Below, in pieces: positions 23,885 to 33,716 of a stretch of DNA of 64,000 nt. The DNA is from Ruminococcus sp. UBA1409 (GTDB lineage Bacteria; Bacillota; Clostridia; Oscillospirales; Ruminococcaceae), in contig DBPX01000016.1 in assembly GCA_002305045.1 (NCBI GenBank), positions 15,382 to 79,381 of the forward strand. Reading direction: 5' to 3'. How positions within the stretch are numbered: position 1 is the stretch's first letter; every line of letters begins with the position of its first letter. Position numbers and translations under genes: made by a program. The notes below the pieces were generated by a model that ran no database searches, was not told the DNA's origin, and saw nothing but the letters and a program-made list of their open reading frames with translations.

Positions 23885-25168
23885 CTAGCTAAGACCTGCC
23901 GTTTCAAGATTTTCTAGATGCTCGGAATAGGTCTGTGCGAAGTAGGTCTCCCTGGTTTCGAGATTGGAGCAGAAATAGTAGTAATCGGTGTCCTCGGGAT
24001 TTAAAACGGCTTCAATAGCCGAAAGCCCAGGACTGCATATTGCGCCGACAGGAAGTCCCGTGCAGACATAGGTGTCATAAGCGTCGTACATTTCCTGATA
24101 CTCAACCGTCAGCACCTTTTTTATAACATTCTCAATATAGGAATTGCTGGTGTCGGACTGAAGCCTTGGGTATTCCTCTGAGTTATTAAGCCTGTTTATA
24201 AACACCGAGGCTATTGTTTTCATCTCCTCCTCGGAGGCTGCCTCCTTCTGGATAATGGAGGCAAGTATCACGACCTGGTCGATAGTAAAGCCCTTTGAGG
24301 CGGCTTCAGAGATGACCTCGGCTGAGAGTATCTCGTTTGTCCTGGTCTTAATCTTCTTGACGACATTGTAGGCGGAGTCGCCGGTGTAGAACTCGTAGGT
24401 ATCTGGGAACAGGTATCCCTCGTACTTATATAGCTTTAGAGTGGAGGAAAGGACATACTTCTCATACTCGAAGCCGAAAACTGAGGAGTTAAAGGTGTAG
24501 ATAAAATCATCTGCGCCACAGACTCCGTTCTCCTCGAGAAGCCTTGCCGCCTCTATAAGGGTGATGCCCTCCGGGAAGGTGATTCTTGCAGTCTCCCTTG
24601 CGAGCCTCGCCTCCATAAGGCTGTCTATAATGTCGGAGTAGCTCATATTGTAGGCGACATCTATATCACCCGGGTACATATTTCCGTCGGCATTTTTTAG
24701 CCGTGCAATGGCTATAAAGACCTCCTTGTACTGTATAACACCCTCGTCGTAAAGCTGCTGAGCGATGTCGGCGGTGGTGGAGCCTGTCGGAATGTATATT
24801 GTGAACTCGTTGCTGTTGCTCTCTATTCCTAAAACATCCCTGCCGACGACAATAACAAACAAAGACAGAAGCACCGATACGCAGACGACAAGCGCCGCAA
24901 GGATTATCCCTGCGTAGGCGGAGTAATTCTTTCTTCTTCTTTTCGGTTTTTTCTTTGGAGCGGGCTTTTTTGCGGACGATGCCCTGTGAGCGTCGTAGAG
25001 CCGTGTTATATCCTTGTCGGAGATGGTTATTGTTGCCTCCTCGTCAAGGCTGTCGTTAAAGCTCTTTTTGTCGTCTGACTCAGACCTCGGAGTCAAATCC
25101 GAAATGTCGGTTCCGCTCCCGTCATGGGTATACCGCTTAATACCGCTTTCCTTGTTTTCATCAAACAT
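23885..25168 (-). CDS. mltG: Endolytic transglycosylase MltG
   Basis: Membrane-bound murein transglycosylase that releases nascent glycan strands and limits their length. 428 residues: charged cytoplasmic N-terminus of about 85 residues with a KKKPKRRRK cluster, one transmembrane helix (about 87-108), an extracellular LysM-like subdomain (IPTGSTTADIAQQL) and the YceG catalytic domain with the glutamate in ASIIQKEAASEEEM and LQSDTSNSY. The start ATG 25168 follows GAAAGGATGAC; the longer frame would overlap the DJ-1 gene. Confidence 0.9.
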   Translation of the reverse strand: MFDENKESGIKRYTHDGSGTDISDLTPRSESDDKKSFNDSLDEEATITISDKDITRLYDAHRASSAKKPAPKKKPKRRRKNYSAYAGIILAALVVCVSVLLSLFVIVVGRDVLGIESNSNEFTIYIPTGSTTADIAQQLYDEGVIQYKEVFIAIARLKNADGNMYPGDIDVAYNMSYSDIIDSLMEARLARETARITFPEGITLIEAARLLEENGVCGADDFIYTFNSSVFGFEYEKYVLSSTLKLYKYEGYLFPDTYEFYTGDSAYNVVKKIKTRTNEILSAEVISEAASKGFTIDQVVILASIIQKEAASEEEMKTIASVFINRLNNSEEYPRLQSDTSNSYIENVIKKVLTVEYQEMYDAYDTYVCTGLPVGAICSPGLSAIEAVLNPEDTDYYYFCSNLETRETYFAQTYSEHLENLETAGLS

Positions 25169-25194
25169 AATGTCATCCTTTCGGGAAAGAAGGG

Positions 25195-25743
25195 CTATCT
25201 TCTTATGCAAAGCGTTTTGAGCAGCCTGTCAGCCCTCTCTTTGCCTAAAAGCCTGGTTATGATTGCGTGCGAAAAATCAAGCGCTGCGCCCATTCCGCAG
25301 GCGGTTATGATATTGCCGTCTACGGCAACAGGTCTGTCTAATAAAACCCTTGCGCCTAAAAGCTCCTCCTCAAAGCCGGGATAGCAGACAGCCTCCCTGT
25401 TTTCAAGTATTCCCTTGTGTCCTAGAATGGAGGGAGCGGCGCATATGGCGGCTATGGGTATGCCGTTTTCCATGCAGTAATCAATCGCCGACTGGACAAA
25501 GCTGCTCTTTTCAAGATTCAGCGTCCCGGGCATCCCTCCGGGGAGAATTATCATCTCTATGGCGCTTGAAAGCTTGAGCTCGTTTTCCTCAATGTCCGCA
25601 AAGACAGGAATGCCGTGTGAGCCTCTTATTATCGAGCCTCCGACTCCTACGGTTATTACCTCCTTTTCGCATCTTCTAAGGCAGTCAACGGGGGTAAGAG
25701 CCTCTATTTCCTCAAAGCCCTCGGCTAAAAAGCATAAAATCAT
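25195..25743 (-). CDS. DJ-1/PfpI family protein
   Basis: 182-residue cytoplasmic protein of the DJ-1/ThiJ family. It shows the nucleophile elbow IAAICAAPSILGHKG (Cys about 100) and the acidic residue in AEGFEEIEALTP. Bacterial members (YajL type) act in protection from reactive carbonyls or thiol stress; the exact reaction is debated. ATGA overlap with the recN stop shows tight translational coupling. The position after recN is occupied by spoIVB in Bacillus. Confidence 0.88.
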   Translation of the reverse strand: MILCFLAEGFEEIEALTPVDCLRRCEKEVITVGVGGSIIRGSHGIPVFADIEENELKLSSAIEMIILPGGMPGTLNLEKSSFVQSAIDYCMENGIPIAAICAAPSILGHKGILENREAVCYPGFEEELLGARVLLDRPVAVDGNIITACGMGAALDFSHAIITRLLGKERADRLLKTLCIRR

Positions 25744-27434
25744 TTTGGGTCTCCTTTCATGACATTTCTTAGCTGCTCCTCGGCGTCCATAAGGACGGTG
25801 TCGGTAATATTGTCCCCTCCGAGGATTCTGGCTATTTCGTATTTTCTTTCCTCGAATGCAAGCGGCTTGACCGTGGTTGAGGTCCTGCCGTCCTCCGAGC
25901 TTTTTTCTATCAAAAGATGTCGGTCCGCCATTATGGCTATCTGCGCTAGATGAGTAACGCAGATTATCTGGTGCTGTCCTGATAGCTCCTTTAGCTTGAT
26001 TCCAATCTTCTGGGCGGCACGGCCGCTCACCCCGGAATCAATCTCGTCAAATATCATTGTGTCTATCGAGTCCCTGTCGGCAAGAACCGCCTTGATTGCA
26101 AGCATTATCCTTGAAAGCTCTCCGCCGGAGGCTATTTTTGATATCGGCTTGGGAGACTCCCCCTTGTTGGCTGATATCAAAAGCTCAAGCTTATCCATGC
26201 CGTCATGTGTGAGCTTGCCCTGCTGAATGTCAAAGGCTATCCTGACATCCGGCATATTCAAAAAGGACAGCTCTGATGATACCTCGCTTGAAAACCTCTC
26301 GCAGGCTTTTTTCCTGAATTGGGAGAGACTTTCCGCCTTTTTTGTTACCTCCAGAAGAAGCCTGGATTTTTTCCCTTCAAGCTCTGAAATCCTGTCCTCG
26401 AAGGATTCGCTTAATGTAAGCTCCTGCGAGGCATCATTATAGAGCTTTATAATCTCGTTTATATCAAGCCGGTACTTTCTTTTTAGCTTTAAAAGCTCGC
26501 TGCGGCGCAAGGAGAGCCTTTGATACTCGTTGTCGTCTATATCCAGCGAGGCTTTAAGGCTTGAAAGCTCGTGAGCTATGTCTGAAAGCTCGATGCCAGC
26601 ATCCATAAGCCTCTTTGAGTACTCCGAAAGACCGGGAAGAAGCTCAGAATATGCCTCAAGCTCGGAATATGCCGAGGATGTCAGCTCGGTAGCGGATAAA
26701 AAGCTATCCCCTGCGTCGTCCCCGGTGAGCGAGGTTATGGCTCTTCCAATAGCCTCTATGATGGAAACGCTGTTTTCAAGAAGCCTAAACCTTGCTTCAA
26801 GCTCCTCGTCCTCGTTTTCCTTAAGGTTAAGCGGAGCGACATCCTCTATTATCTCCCTTAGATACTCTGTTCTTGCGGAGCTTTTTGTCTCAAGCTGCCT
26901 TAGCTCTTTTATGCTTCTTGCGGTAGCCTGAAGCTCCTTGAAGGAGCCAAGATAATCCTCTATAAGAGGTCGGGATTCAGCATAGCTGTCAAGCAACTCA
27001 AGATGACTTTCGGGGTCGAGAAGAAGCTGACTGTCATGCTGACCGTGGATATTTACAAGCAGCTCGCCGACCTCTTTAACCACGGCGAGGCTGGCTGGCT
27101 TTGAATTAATCCTTGATGAGCTTTTGCCGTCCTTGGTTATTTCCCTGGAAATGATAAGCTCGTCCTCCAAGGAAAAGCCGTTTTCCAAAAGCAAATCCTC
27201 AGCCCGTTTCGGGATATCGTCAAAAACGGCATAGACGCTTGCCTTATCGGTGCCGGACCTGACGATGTCCCTGTATATCCTTTTTCCCAAAATAGCGTTG
27301 ATTCCGCCTATCAGTATTGACTTTCCGGCGCCCGTCTCTCCTGTAAAGATGTTCAGGCGGCTGTCAAATTCTATCTCCGCCCTCTCTATGACGGCAAGAT
27401 TTTCTATAAATAGCCTTTTGAGCGTTTTTATCAC
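25740..27434 (-). CDS. recN: DNA repair protein RecN
   Basis: SMC-like ATPase used in recombinational repair of double-strand breaks. 564 residues, the expected length. The Walker A motif is GETGAGKSILIGGI (about 32-45). Long coiled coil arms occupy about 150-370. ABC signature and Walker B follow in KIASGGELSRIMLAIKAVL and TMIFDEIDSGVSG. The order argR-recN is conserved with Bacillus. Confidence 0.96.
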   Translation of the reverse strand: MIKTLKRLFIENLAVIERAEIEFDSRLNIFTGETGAGKSILIGGINAILGKRIYRDIVRSGTDKASVYAVFDDIPKRAEDLLLENGFSLEDELIISREITKDGKSSSRINSKPASLAVVKEVGELLVNIHGQHDSQLLLDPESHLELLDSYAESRPLIEDYLGSFKELQATARSIKELRQLETKSSARTEYLREIIEDVAPLNLKENEDEELEARFRLLENSVSIIEAIGRAITSLTGDDAGDSFLSATELTSSAYSELEAYSELLPGLSEYSKRLMDAGIELSDIAHELSSLKASLDIDDNEYQRLSLRRSELLKLKRKYRLDINEIIKLYNDASQELTLSESFEDRISELEGKKSRLLLEVTKKAESLSQFRKKACERFSSEVSSELSFLNMPDVRIAFDIQQGKLTHDGMDKLELLISANKGESPKPISKIASGGELSRIMLAIKAVLADRDSIDTMIFDEIDSGVSGRAAQKIGIKLKELSGQHQIICVTHLAQIAIMADRHLLIEKSSEDGRTSTTVKPLAFEERKYEIARILGGDNITDTVLMDAEEQLRNVMKGDPK

Positions 27435-27449
27435 TCCCTTGCAGGTAGG

Positions 27450-27899
27450 TCACATGAGCCTTTTAAGAGTTTCAAGCATCCTTTCAGCGTCCTCCTCGGA
27501 GCGCATAAGAAGGAATATGGTATCGTCCCCGGCTATCGTCCCGACTATCTCCTGATAGCCTGCGGTGTCCAGCTTGGAGCAGACGGCGTTTGCCATCCCG
27601 GTGAAGCATTTTACCACGACAATGTTCATCGCCCTGTCAACAGATACGGCGGAGTCCTGAAAAATTGCCGAGAAGGATGTCCTGGCAGTGCTTTCAATCG
27701 TCTTATGAGGAAGAGCGTATTTGTAGCTGCCGTTTATCCCCATAGTTTTAAAGAGCCCAAGCTCCTTGACATCCCTAGAGATAGTAGCCTGCGTCACGGT
27801 GAAGCCCTTATCCAAGAGCAGAGCCTGAAGCGTCTCCTGAGTGTCCACCTCGTACTTTGATACAATATCTATTATAGCCTTTTTCCTGTCACTTTTCAA
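27450..27899 (-). CDS. argR: Arginine repressor ArgR/AhrC
   Basis: Hexameric arginine-dependent regulator, 149 residues. The N-terminal winged helix contains TVTQATISRDVKELGL; the C-terminal arginine-binding domain contains GTIAGDDTIFLLM, the family fingerprint with the aspartate pair that binds arginine. Like AhrC in Bacillus it sits just before recN. No arginine biosynthesis gene is in the window. Confidence 0.94.
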   Translation of the reverse strand: MKSDRKKAIIDIVSKYEVDTQETLQALLLDKGFTVTQATISRDVKELGLFKTMGINGSYKYALPHKTIESTARTSFSAIFQDSAVSVDRAMNIVVVKCFTGMANAVCSKLDTAGYQEIVGTIAGDDTIFLLMRSEEDAERMLETLKRLM

Positions 27900-27919
27900 A
27901 GCTGCTCCTCCTCAGTTTT

Positions 27920-28774
27920 TTATTTTGCCGGCTGCATGAGCTTAGAGCCAATGGACTTAAAATAGTTATCCCCGGTGATGTCGATAAGGTCAAGCCTGTA
28001 GGGAGACCTCCCTATGCTTATTATATCATTTTTTGTCAAGGGGTCAGGGTCGGAGCCGTCCGAGCTGATTCCAATCTCGCCGTCAGCCTCGAATCTAACG
28101 GTCAGCACCTTGTCGGCAGAGAGTATCATCGATCTGGCAAAAAGCGAATGCGGGCATATCTGGGTGAACTCGATGCAGTCAAGAGTCGGCTCGATAAGCG
28201 GACCTCCCGCAGAAAGCGAGTACGCAGACGCTCCCGTAGGCGTTGAGAATATAAGCCCGTCCGCACGCAGGGAGGATATTTTTATATCGTCCGCCATGAC
28301 GGTAAAATCGTTCATATTGTAGTTAAAGCCGTGAGTTATAACGATGTCGTTGAGTGCGGTGTAGCTTGATACCACTCCGTCACGCCTTGTTACGCTGGCG
28401 CTTAGCATCATCCTGCTCTCGGTGGTGTACTCCCCGGTGCAGAGCTTTCCAAGCTTATCTAGATCCTCCGCCTCCATCGACGCCATGAAGCCCAGTCTGC
28501 CGCAGTTTATACCAAGGAGCTTTCTTTTCTCCCTGGCGGCAAGCTCGGCGATGTTCAAAATAGTGCCGTCTCCGCCGATGGTGACTATAATGTCGCAGAG
28601 GGTAACCGCCTCTTTTATCGAGCCTGAAATTATAGCGTTATCTGTAAGCTCCCCTGGGACGCTGTCGGTGAAGATAATCCCGCACCCGAGCCCGCTTAAA
28701 AGCCTGGAGGCGTTTTTTGTAAGCTCCCATGCGTGGGGCTTTTCAAGATTCGGATATATAAAGACCCTGAGCAT
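27920..28774 (-). CDS. nadK: NAD kinase
   Basis: Phosphorylates NAD to NADP. 284 residues with the diagnostic GGDGTIL motif (about 70-76), the NE/D-type ALNDIVI and PTGASAYSLSAGGPLI. It lies between tlyA and argR; Bacillus lacks nadK at this locus, but many clostridia have it here. It is co-oriented with gaps of about 20 bp on both sides. Confidence 0.95.
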   Translation of the reverse strand: MLRVFIYPNLEKPHAWELTKNASRLLSGLGCGIIFTDSVPGELTDNAIISGSIKEAVTLCDIIVTIGGDGTILNIAELAAREKRKLLGINCGRLGFMASMEAEDLDKLGKLCTGEYTTESRMMLSASVTRRDGVVSSYTALNDIVITHGFNYNMNDFTVMADDIKISSLRADGLIFSTPTGASAYSLSAGGPLIEPTLDCIEFTQICPHSLFARSMILSADKVLTVRFEADGEIGISSDGSDPDPLTKNDIISIGRSPYRLDLIDITGDNYFKSIGSKLMQPAK

Positions 28775-28792
28775 ATAATCTACGACCTCGCT

Positions 28793-29593
28793 TTAGTTTA
28801 GGGAATTGCCGCCAAGAAAGGCGGAATCGACAGTCTTTTTATAATCAGGCAGACAGGGCTTTAAAGGCTTTGTCCTGCTAAGAAGGATGAGGTATTCTAT
28901 GTTGCCGTCTCCTCCCTTTATCGGAGATGGAATCAGTCCCTCTATATAAAAACCGATTTCCAGCGCATTATCTGAAACTTTTTTAAGCACCTCGATATGG
29001 GCTGCTCTGTCCCTGACGATTCCTCCCTTGGACAGAAACTCCCTCCCAGCTTCAAACTGCGGCTTAATAAGAAATACTCCCCTTGCGCTGTCCTTCATAA
29101 GGGTAAACGCAGCTCTCAGAGCATACAAAACCGAGATAAAGGATAGGTCCGCCGTGACGATATCCGGCTTCTCAGGGATTATATCAGGGCTTAAATCCTT
29201 GACATTGACTCCCTCGATGCTAATAACCCTTTTATCCTCGGCGAGCTTGCGGGAAAGCTGCCCATGCCCGACATCCACGGCGTATACCCTCATGGCGCCG
29301 CTTTGCAAAAGGCAGTCGGTAAAGCCCCCGGTTGAGGCTCCTATATCGAGGCAGACAAGCCCTTTTACATCAAGCGAAAAGCTGTTTATAGCAGCCTCAA
29401 GCTTTAAGCCTCCACGGCTCACATACCTCTCGCCAAAGCCAAGATATTTTACGGTATCGCCCTCGCCGACCTCGTCGGAGGGCTTCCTTGCCACCGCACC
29501 GTTCACAGTGACAAGCCCGTCTTTTATATACCCCTTTGCCTTCTCACGGCTTGGAGCGATGCCGGATGTAACTAAGTAGATATCAAGCCTCAT
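28793..29593 (-). CDS. tlyA: TlyA-type rRNA (cytidine-2'-O)-methyltransferase
   Basis: 266 residues: an N-terminal S4 RNA-binding domain (MRLDIYLVTSGIAPSREKAKGYI) followed by an FtsJ-like methyltransferase domain with SAM motif CLDIGASTGGFTDCLLQ and the lysine in VFLIKPQFEAG. TlyA methylates 16S and/or 23S rRNA, affecting capreomycin sensitivity in mycobacteria. It overlaps the dxs 3' end by 11 bp, as its orthologue yqxC follows dxs in Bacillus. Confidence 0.93.
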   Translation of the reverse strand: MRLDIYLVTSGIAPSREKAKGYIKDGLVTVNGAVARKPSDEVGEGDTVKYLGFGERYVSRGGLKLEAAINSFSLDVKGLVCLDIGASTGGFTDCLLQSGAMRVYAVDVGHGQLSRKLAEDKRVISIEGVNVKDLSPDIIPEKPDIVTADLSFISVLYALRAAFTLMKDSARGVFLIKPQFEAGREFLSKGGIVRDRAAHIEVLKKVSDNALEIGFYIEGLIPSPIKGGDGNIEYLILLSRTKPLKPCLPDYKKTVDSAFLGGNSLN

Positions 29594-31415
29594 CCCGGTT
29601 CTCCCCGCTAAGAGCTTTTACAATACATTCCTCGGAAAGACCGCAGAGGCTGACAGCCTCCCGCCTTGTCATATGGTCAAGATAGTCCCTTATTGCATAT
29701 GCGCTCAGCCTGTGGCATACCGACATCAGCTTCTCTCCGATAGAGCCGCTGTAGTAGCTCTCCTCGAAGATATAGCTTTGTCTGTAGCTGTTGATTATAT
29801 TTTTAACCTGCTCGCTTATAGGCCAGACCCTTAAAAGCCTGATGAAGTCGTATCCAAGCCTTATGGCGGCGTGATAGGCCTCGGAAGCCTCCGCACCGTA
29901 GGATATAATCAGCCTGTCGGAGCCGCAGGAATGATAGTAATAGTCACAGCCGCCCTCGCAGACGGGAAGCTCTTTATTTCCCATGCAGCCTTTAGGAAGC
30001 CTGATTGCTACAATCCCGGAGTCGTCATAGAGCGCCCTTTTCAGACAGGCGTCAACCTCACCGTAAACCGAGGGAGAATATATTGTGACATTTTGGATGG
30101 TGGTAAGAAACGGGACATCAAAAAGTCCCTGATGGGTCACTCCGTCCTCGCTGACGATTCCGCTGTTGCACACCGCTATAACGCAGTGAAGCCCTGATAT
30201 CGAGAGGTCGTGGATTAGCTGGTCGTAGCATCTTTGCAAAAAGGAGGAGTACACAGCGAAAACAGGCTTTAGCCCCTCGCTGGACATTCCCGCACAGAAG
30301 GTCACGGCGCTTGACTCGGCAATTCCGACATCAAAGAATCTATCTGGAAAGCTCTTGTAAAATAGGTCAAGCCCTGTGCCGTACTTCATGGCGGCGGTTA
30401 CAGCTATAATGCTTTTATCCTTCTTAGCTAGGCTGACAAGCTCACTGCCGAACCTTTGTACAAAGCCGGGCTGAGCCTTGGGCTTTTCCCCGGTGAGAGG
30501 CTCAAAGCCCGTTACGCCGTGATACTCCCCGGGATTTGACTCCGCCGGCGGATAGCCCTTCCCCTTTACGGTGTTGACCTGCACAAGAACAGGTCCTTTG
30601 AGGGTTTTTGCGTACTCAAAAGCCCTTTCAAGAGCTGAAAGGTCGTGACCGTCGACAGGTCCTATAAACTCAAACCCCAGATACTCAAAAAGCGTGCTGT
30701 GAAAAAGCTTCCCCTTTAGGACATCCAAAAATGTCCTTATCCACCTGTAGACTCTTTGACCTATGAAAGGGACTGCTAAAACAACCTTTTTGGTTCCTCT
30801 TTTGAATATATTATAGGATTTTTTTATTCTTAGCTTTGAAAGATACTCCGAGATGGCGCCGATGTTTTTGGATATAGACATCTCGTTGTAGTTGACGACA
30901 ACGATAATGTTTGCTTTGCTCTTTCCCGCCTTGTTAAGACCCTCATATGCAAGACCGCCGGTCAGAGCACCGTCTCCTATCACGGCGATGGCGTGATGCT
31001 CGCTGTCTCCCTTTAGCCTCATAGCCTCTGCGATTCCAAGAGCGGAGGATATCGAGGTGGAGCTGTGCCCGCTTACGACAGGGTCGTGGCAGGACTCGTC
31101 CGGCCTTGCAAAGCCGCTCAGTCCTCCCCTTTTCCTAAGGGTCGAAAACCTGTCAAGGCGGCCTGTCAGGAGCTTGTGAGTGTAGCTTTGATGACCGACA
31201 TCGAAGATTATTTTGTCCTTAGGGGAGGAAAATGTCCTGTGGAGCGAAACGCTAAGCTCAACCACTCCGAGGTTTGAGGAAAGATGCCCTCCGTTCTCCG
31301 AGACGGTATTTATTATTTTATTTCGAATTTCCTGACAGAGGGTGACAAGCTCCTCGTGGCTTAGCTTCTTTATGTCCTCCGGCAGTGAGATGGTTCCAAG
31401 AAGACCCTTATCCAA
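29583..31415 (-). CDS. dxs: 1-deoxy-D-xylulose-5-phosphate synthase
   Basis: Thiamine-diphosphate enzyme that starts the MEP isoprenoid pathway from pyruvate and glyceraldehyde-3-phosphate. 610 residues. ThDP-binding pattern VIGDGALTGGLAYEGLN...VVVNYNEMSIS, GHQSYTHKLLTGR and the central EPLTGEKPKAQPG region are as expected. It sits directly after ispA, giving two isoprenoid steps in a row, 16 bp apart. Confidence 0.96.
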   Translation of the reverse strand: MDKGLLGTISLPEDIKKLSHEELVTLCQEIRNKIINTVSENGGHLSSNLGVVELSVSLHRTFSSPKDKIIFDVGHQSYTHKLLTGRLDRFSTLRKRGGLSGFARPDESCHDPVVSGHSSTSISSALGIAEAMRLKGDSEHHAIAVIGDGALTGGLAYEGLNKAGKSKANIIVVVNYNEMSISKNIGAISEYLSKLRIKKSYNIFKRGTKKVVLAVPFIGQRVYRWIRTFLDVLKGKLFHSTLFEYLGFEFIGPVDGHDLSALERAFEYAKTLKGPVLVQVNTVKGKGYPPAESNPGEYHGVTGFEPLTGEKPKAQPGFVQRFGSELVSLAKKDKSIIAVTAAMKYGTGLDLFYKSFPDRFFDVGIAESSAVTFCAGMSSEGLKPVFAVYSSFLQRCYDQLIHDLSISGLHCVIAVCNSGIVSEDGVTHQGLFDVPFLTTIQNVTIYSPSVYGEVDACLKRALYDDSGIVAIRLPKGCMGNKELPVCEGGCDYYYHSCGSDRLIISYGAEASEAYHAAIRLGYDFIRLLRVWPISEQVKNIINSYRQSYIFEESYYSGSIGEKLMSVCHRLSAYAIRDYLDHMTRREAVSLCGLSEECIVKALSGENRDEA

Positions 31416-31431
31416 GTTTACTTCGTCCTTT

Positions 31432-32334
31432 TTATTTATTTCTTGACATTAAATCCTGTGCAAGCTGGCATAAAAGCTCCGAGCCTTCATACGAGGCTAT
31501 TGCGCTTACAGCCTGATCGGTGTATTTTTTAGCCAGCTTCATTGCGCCGTCTATTCCCAAAACTGCCGCAAAGGTATTTTTGTTCCGCCTTTTATCGCTT
31601 CCTATCGGCTTTCCAAGAAGCTTCTCATCGCCGATTATATCAAGCACATCGTCTACAATCTGGAAGGCAAGGCCCACTCCTGCTGCGTATCTCGAGGCAG
31701 CCTCCTCCTCTTTTTTTGAGGCTCCGGCGAGAATCGCACCGAAAACCGCTGACGCCTTTAAGAGACAGCCGGTTTTAAGCTCGGACATTTTAATAAGATA
31801 ATCAAGGTCGCAGTCGATGCCCTCGGAGTGGATATCAAGAGCCTGTCCCATTATCATGCCCCTAGAGCCTGCCGCCGAAGCAAGTGTTCCCATCAGCCGA
31901 ACAGCCCTTTCGGGGTCTATGGACCTGTTTTCGCATAATTTTGGGATTATCTCAAAGGGAAGAAGGCTAAGGCCGTCCCCTGCCAGAAGGGCTGTATTCT
32001 GTCCGAACTTCACATGGGTCGAGGGCTTGCCTCTTCTTACCGGGTCGTTGTCCATCTCAGGCATATCGTCGTGTATAAGGGAAAAGGCGTGGATGTACTC
32101 CAGGCAGGCGGCGACATCATAGCAGCAATCTGCTATCCTGCCTCCGAAAAGCCGGTTTAATTCTACGCACAGCGCAGCTCTTATCCTCTTTCCTCCAGCC
32201 AAAAGAGAATAGCTCTCGGCTTTTATTACAAGCTCTCCCGGGGTGTCGGAGTATGAAAGCTCACCGCACCGGCTTATCGCCTCATTGACAAGCCGTACAT
32301 CCTCGTCAAGAATCCTTTTGTACTCCTCATTCAT
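31432..32334 (-). CDS. ispA: Geranyl/farnesyl diphosphate synthase
   Basis: Chain-elongating trans-prenyltransferase, about 300 residues, with both aspartate-rich motifs: LIHDDMPEMDNDPVRRGKPSTH (first, about residues 85-106) and FQIVDDVLDIIGD (second). The preferred start is ATG 32334, which overlaps the xseB stop by 8 bp and has AAAAGGATG before it; the longer frame to 32361 overlaps xseB further. Order xseA-xseB-ispA-dxs is conserved in Firmicutes. Confidence 0.94.
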   Translation of the reverse strand: MNEEYKRILDEDVRLVNEAISRCGELSYSDTPGELVIKAESYSLLAGGKRIRAALCVELNRLFGGRIADCCYDVAACLEYIHAFSLIHDDMPEMDNDPVRRGKPSTHVKFGQNTALLAGDGLSLLPFEIIPKLCENRSIDPERAVRLMGTLASAAGSRGMIMGQALDIHSEGIDCDLDYLIKMSELKTGCLLKASAVFGAILAGASKKEEEAASRYAAGVGLAFQIVDDVLDIIGDEKLLGKPIGSDKRRNKNTFAAVLGIDGAMKLAKKYTDQAVSAIASYEGSELLCQLAQDLMSRNK

Positions 32335-32515
32335 CCTTTTCAGCCCGTCCCTCGCTATCAATTTCGCTTCTGATGGAGGCTATCGCCTGAAGGCACTCGT
32401 CAGACAGAGCCATCCCCTCCTTGTACAGGCTTACGGTTTCCTCCAGCGAGGAGGACCCGAGCGATAATAGCCTGCAAATTTCCTTTAGCCTTGACATCTT
32501 TTCTTCAAAATTCAT
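32327..32515 (-). CDS. xseB: Exodeoxyribonuclease VII small subunit
   Basis: 62-residue small subunit that stabilises XseA in degrading single-stranded DNA. It has the typical short pattern FEEKMSRLKEICRLL...SLEETVSLYKEGMAL. It starts 4 bp after the xseA stop and overlaps ispA at its end. Confidence 0.93.
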   Translation of the reverse strand: MNFEEKMSRLKEICRLLSLGSSSLEETVSLYKEGMALSDECLQAIASIRSEIDSEGRAEKDE

Positions 32516-32519
32516 ATTA

Positions 32520-33716
32520 TCAGTCCTTATCCCCGTTATCAGTAATTACCGCATGAACAAAGCCGTCTCTCATTCTTATTTTTATGCTGTCGTCTGTTTT
32601 AAGGAGCGAGGAATCCGCTACTATGCCGTCTCTTCGCTCGATGATGGCATACCCTCTTGAAAGAACATTGTAGGGATTTAGGCTTTTAAGCGTCCTTGTA
32701 TACCCAAGAGCCTCTGCCTCCAGCTTTGAAAGACGGCTCAAAAGCAGTCCCGGAAGGACGGAGCGGCTGTATAAAGCGTCCTTTTTTAAAGCCTCAAGCC
32801 TGTTTCCGGGCGAGTATGCCTTAATAATGCTCACCATTCCGGCTATAAGGCTTTCGGCATGAGAGAGCCTTTTTGCTGTCTCGCCGGCGACAGAGCTTCT
32901 AAGAGCCGTTATCTCACGCTCTAAAGCCTTGATGTCGGGTGTTGCAAGCTCTGCGGCGGCTGTCGGCGTAGCGGCACGCATATCTGCGGCAAGGTCGCAA
33001 AGAGTAGTGTCAATCTCGTGACCTATGGCAGAGATTACTGGGGTTGTGCAGCTATAAACCGCCATTACAGCCTCTTTTGTGTTGAAGCAGCTAAGATCCT
33101 CGTTTGAGCCTCCGCCTCGTGTCAGTATTATTACATCTGCGCCACTGCTGTCGGCACTGTGCATGGCTTCCTTTATGCTAAGCGGAGCCGAGGCTCCCTG
33201 AACTACAGCCGGGTAAAGAGTTATCACAGCACAGGGAAATCTTCTTTTTACCACGCTTTTTATATCATGTATAGCCGCACCTGCGGGCGAGGTTACGACT
33301 GCTATTTGTCTTGGATATGCCGGGAGCTGCTTTTTTGGCTTTGAGAATATGCCCTTTGCCGCAAGCTCCTCCTTGAGAAGCTTCAGCCTCATGGCGTCAG
33401 AGCCTGAGCCGTCCGGGACGAGCTGAGTGCAGTTTAGCTGATAAACCCCGCCACGCTGGTATACATCTATTCCTCCGAAGGCGATTACAGACATGCCCTT
33501 CTCAAGGTAAAAGCCAAGCCTTGACAGGCTCCTTTCAAACATTACGCATCTAAGCGAGGAAGACTCGTCGCAAAGAGTAAAGTACATAACCCCGGAGAGG
33601 CTCACGCTAATGTCTGAGATTTCACCCTTGACGGCAATACCCCTTAGCTTGGGGTCGTTTTTTAGCTTAAAGGAGACTAAAGTATTTACTGCTAGGACGG
33701 AAAGTATTGCGCTCAA
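32520..33716 (-). CDS. xseA: Exodeoxyribonuclease VII large subunit
   Basis: Catalytic subunit, 398 residues: N-terminal OB fold (LRGIAVKGEISDISVSLSGVMYFTL), central catalytic domain with VVTSPAGAAIHDIKSVVKRR and the DVIILTRGGGSNEDLSCFN motif, then a coiled-coil C-terminus. The start overlaps the stop of the TsaD-like gene by 4 bp (ATGA). Confidence 0.95.
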   Translation of the reverse strand: MSAILSVLAVNTLVSFKLKNDPKLRGIAVKGEISDISVSLSGVMYFTLCDESSSLRCVMFERSLSRLGFYLEKGMSVIAFGGIDVYQRGGVYQLNCTQLVPDGSGSDAMRLKLLKEELAAKGIFSKPKKQLPAYPRQIAVVTSPAGAAIHDIKSVVKRRFPCAVITLYPAVVQGASAPLSIKEAMHSADSSGADVIILTRGGGSNEDLSCFNTKEAVMAVYSCTTPVISAIGHEIDTTLCDLAADMRAATPTAAAELATPDIKALEREITALRSSVAGETAKRLSHAESLIAGMVSIIKAYSPGNRLEALKKDALYSRSVLPGLLLSRLSKLEAEALGYTRTLKSLNPYNVLSRGYAIIERRDGIVADSSLLKTDDSIKIRMRDGFVHAVITDNGDKD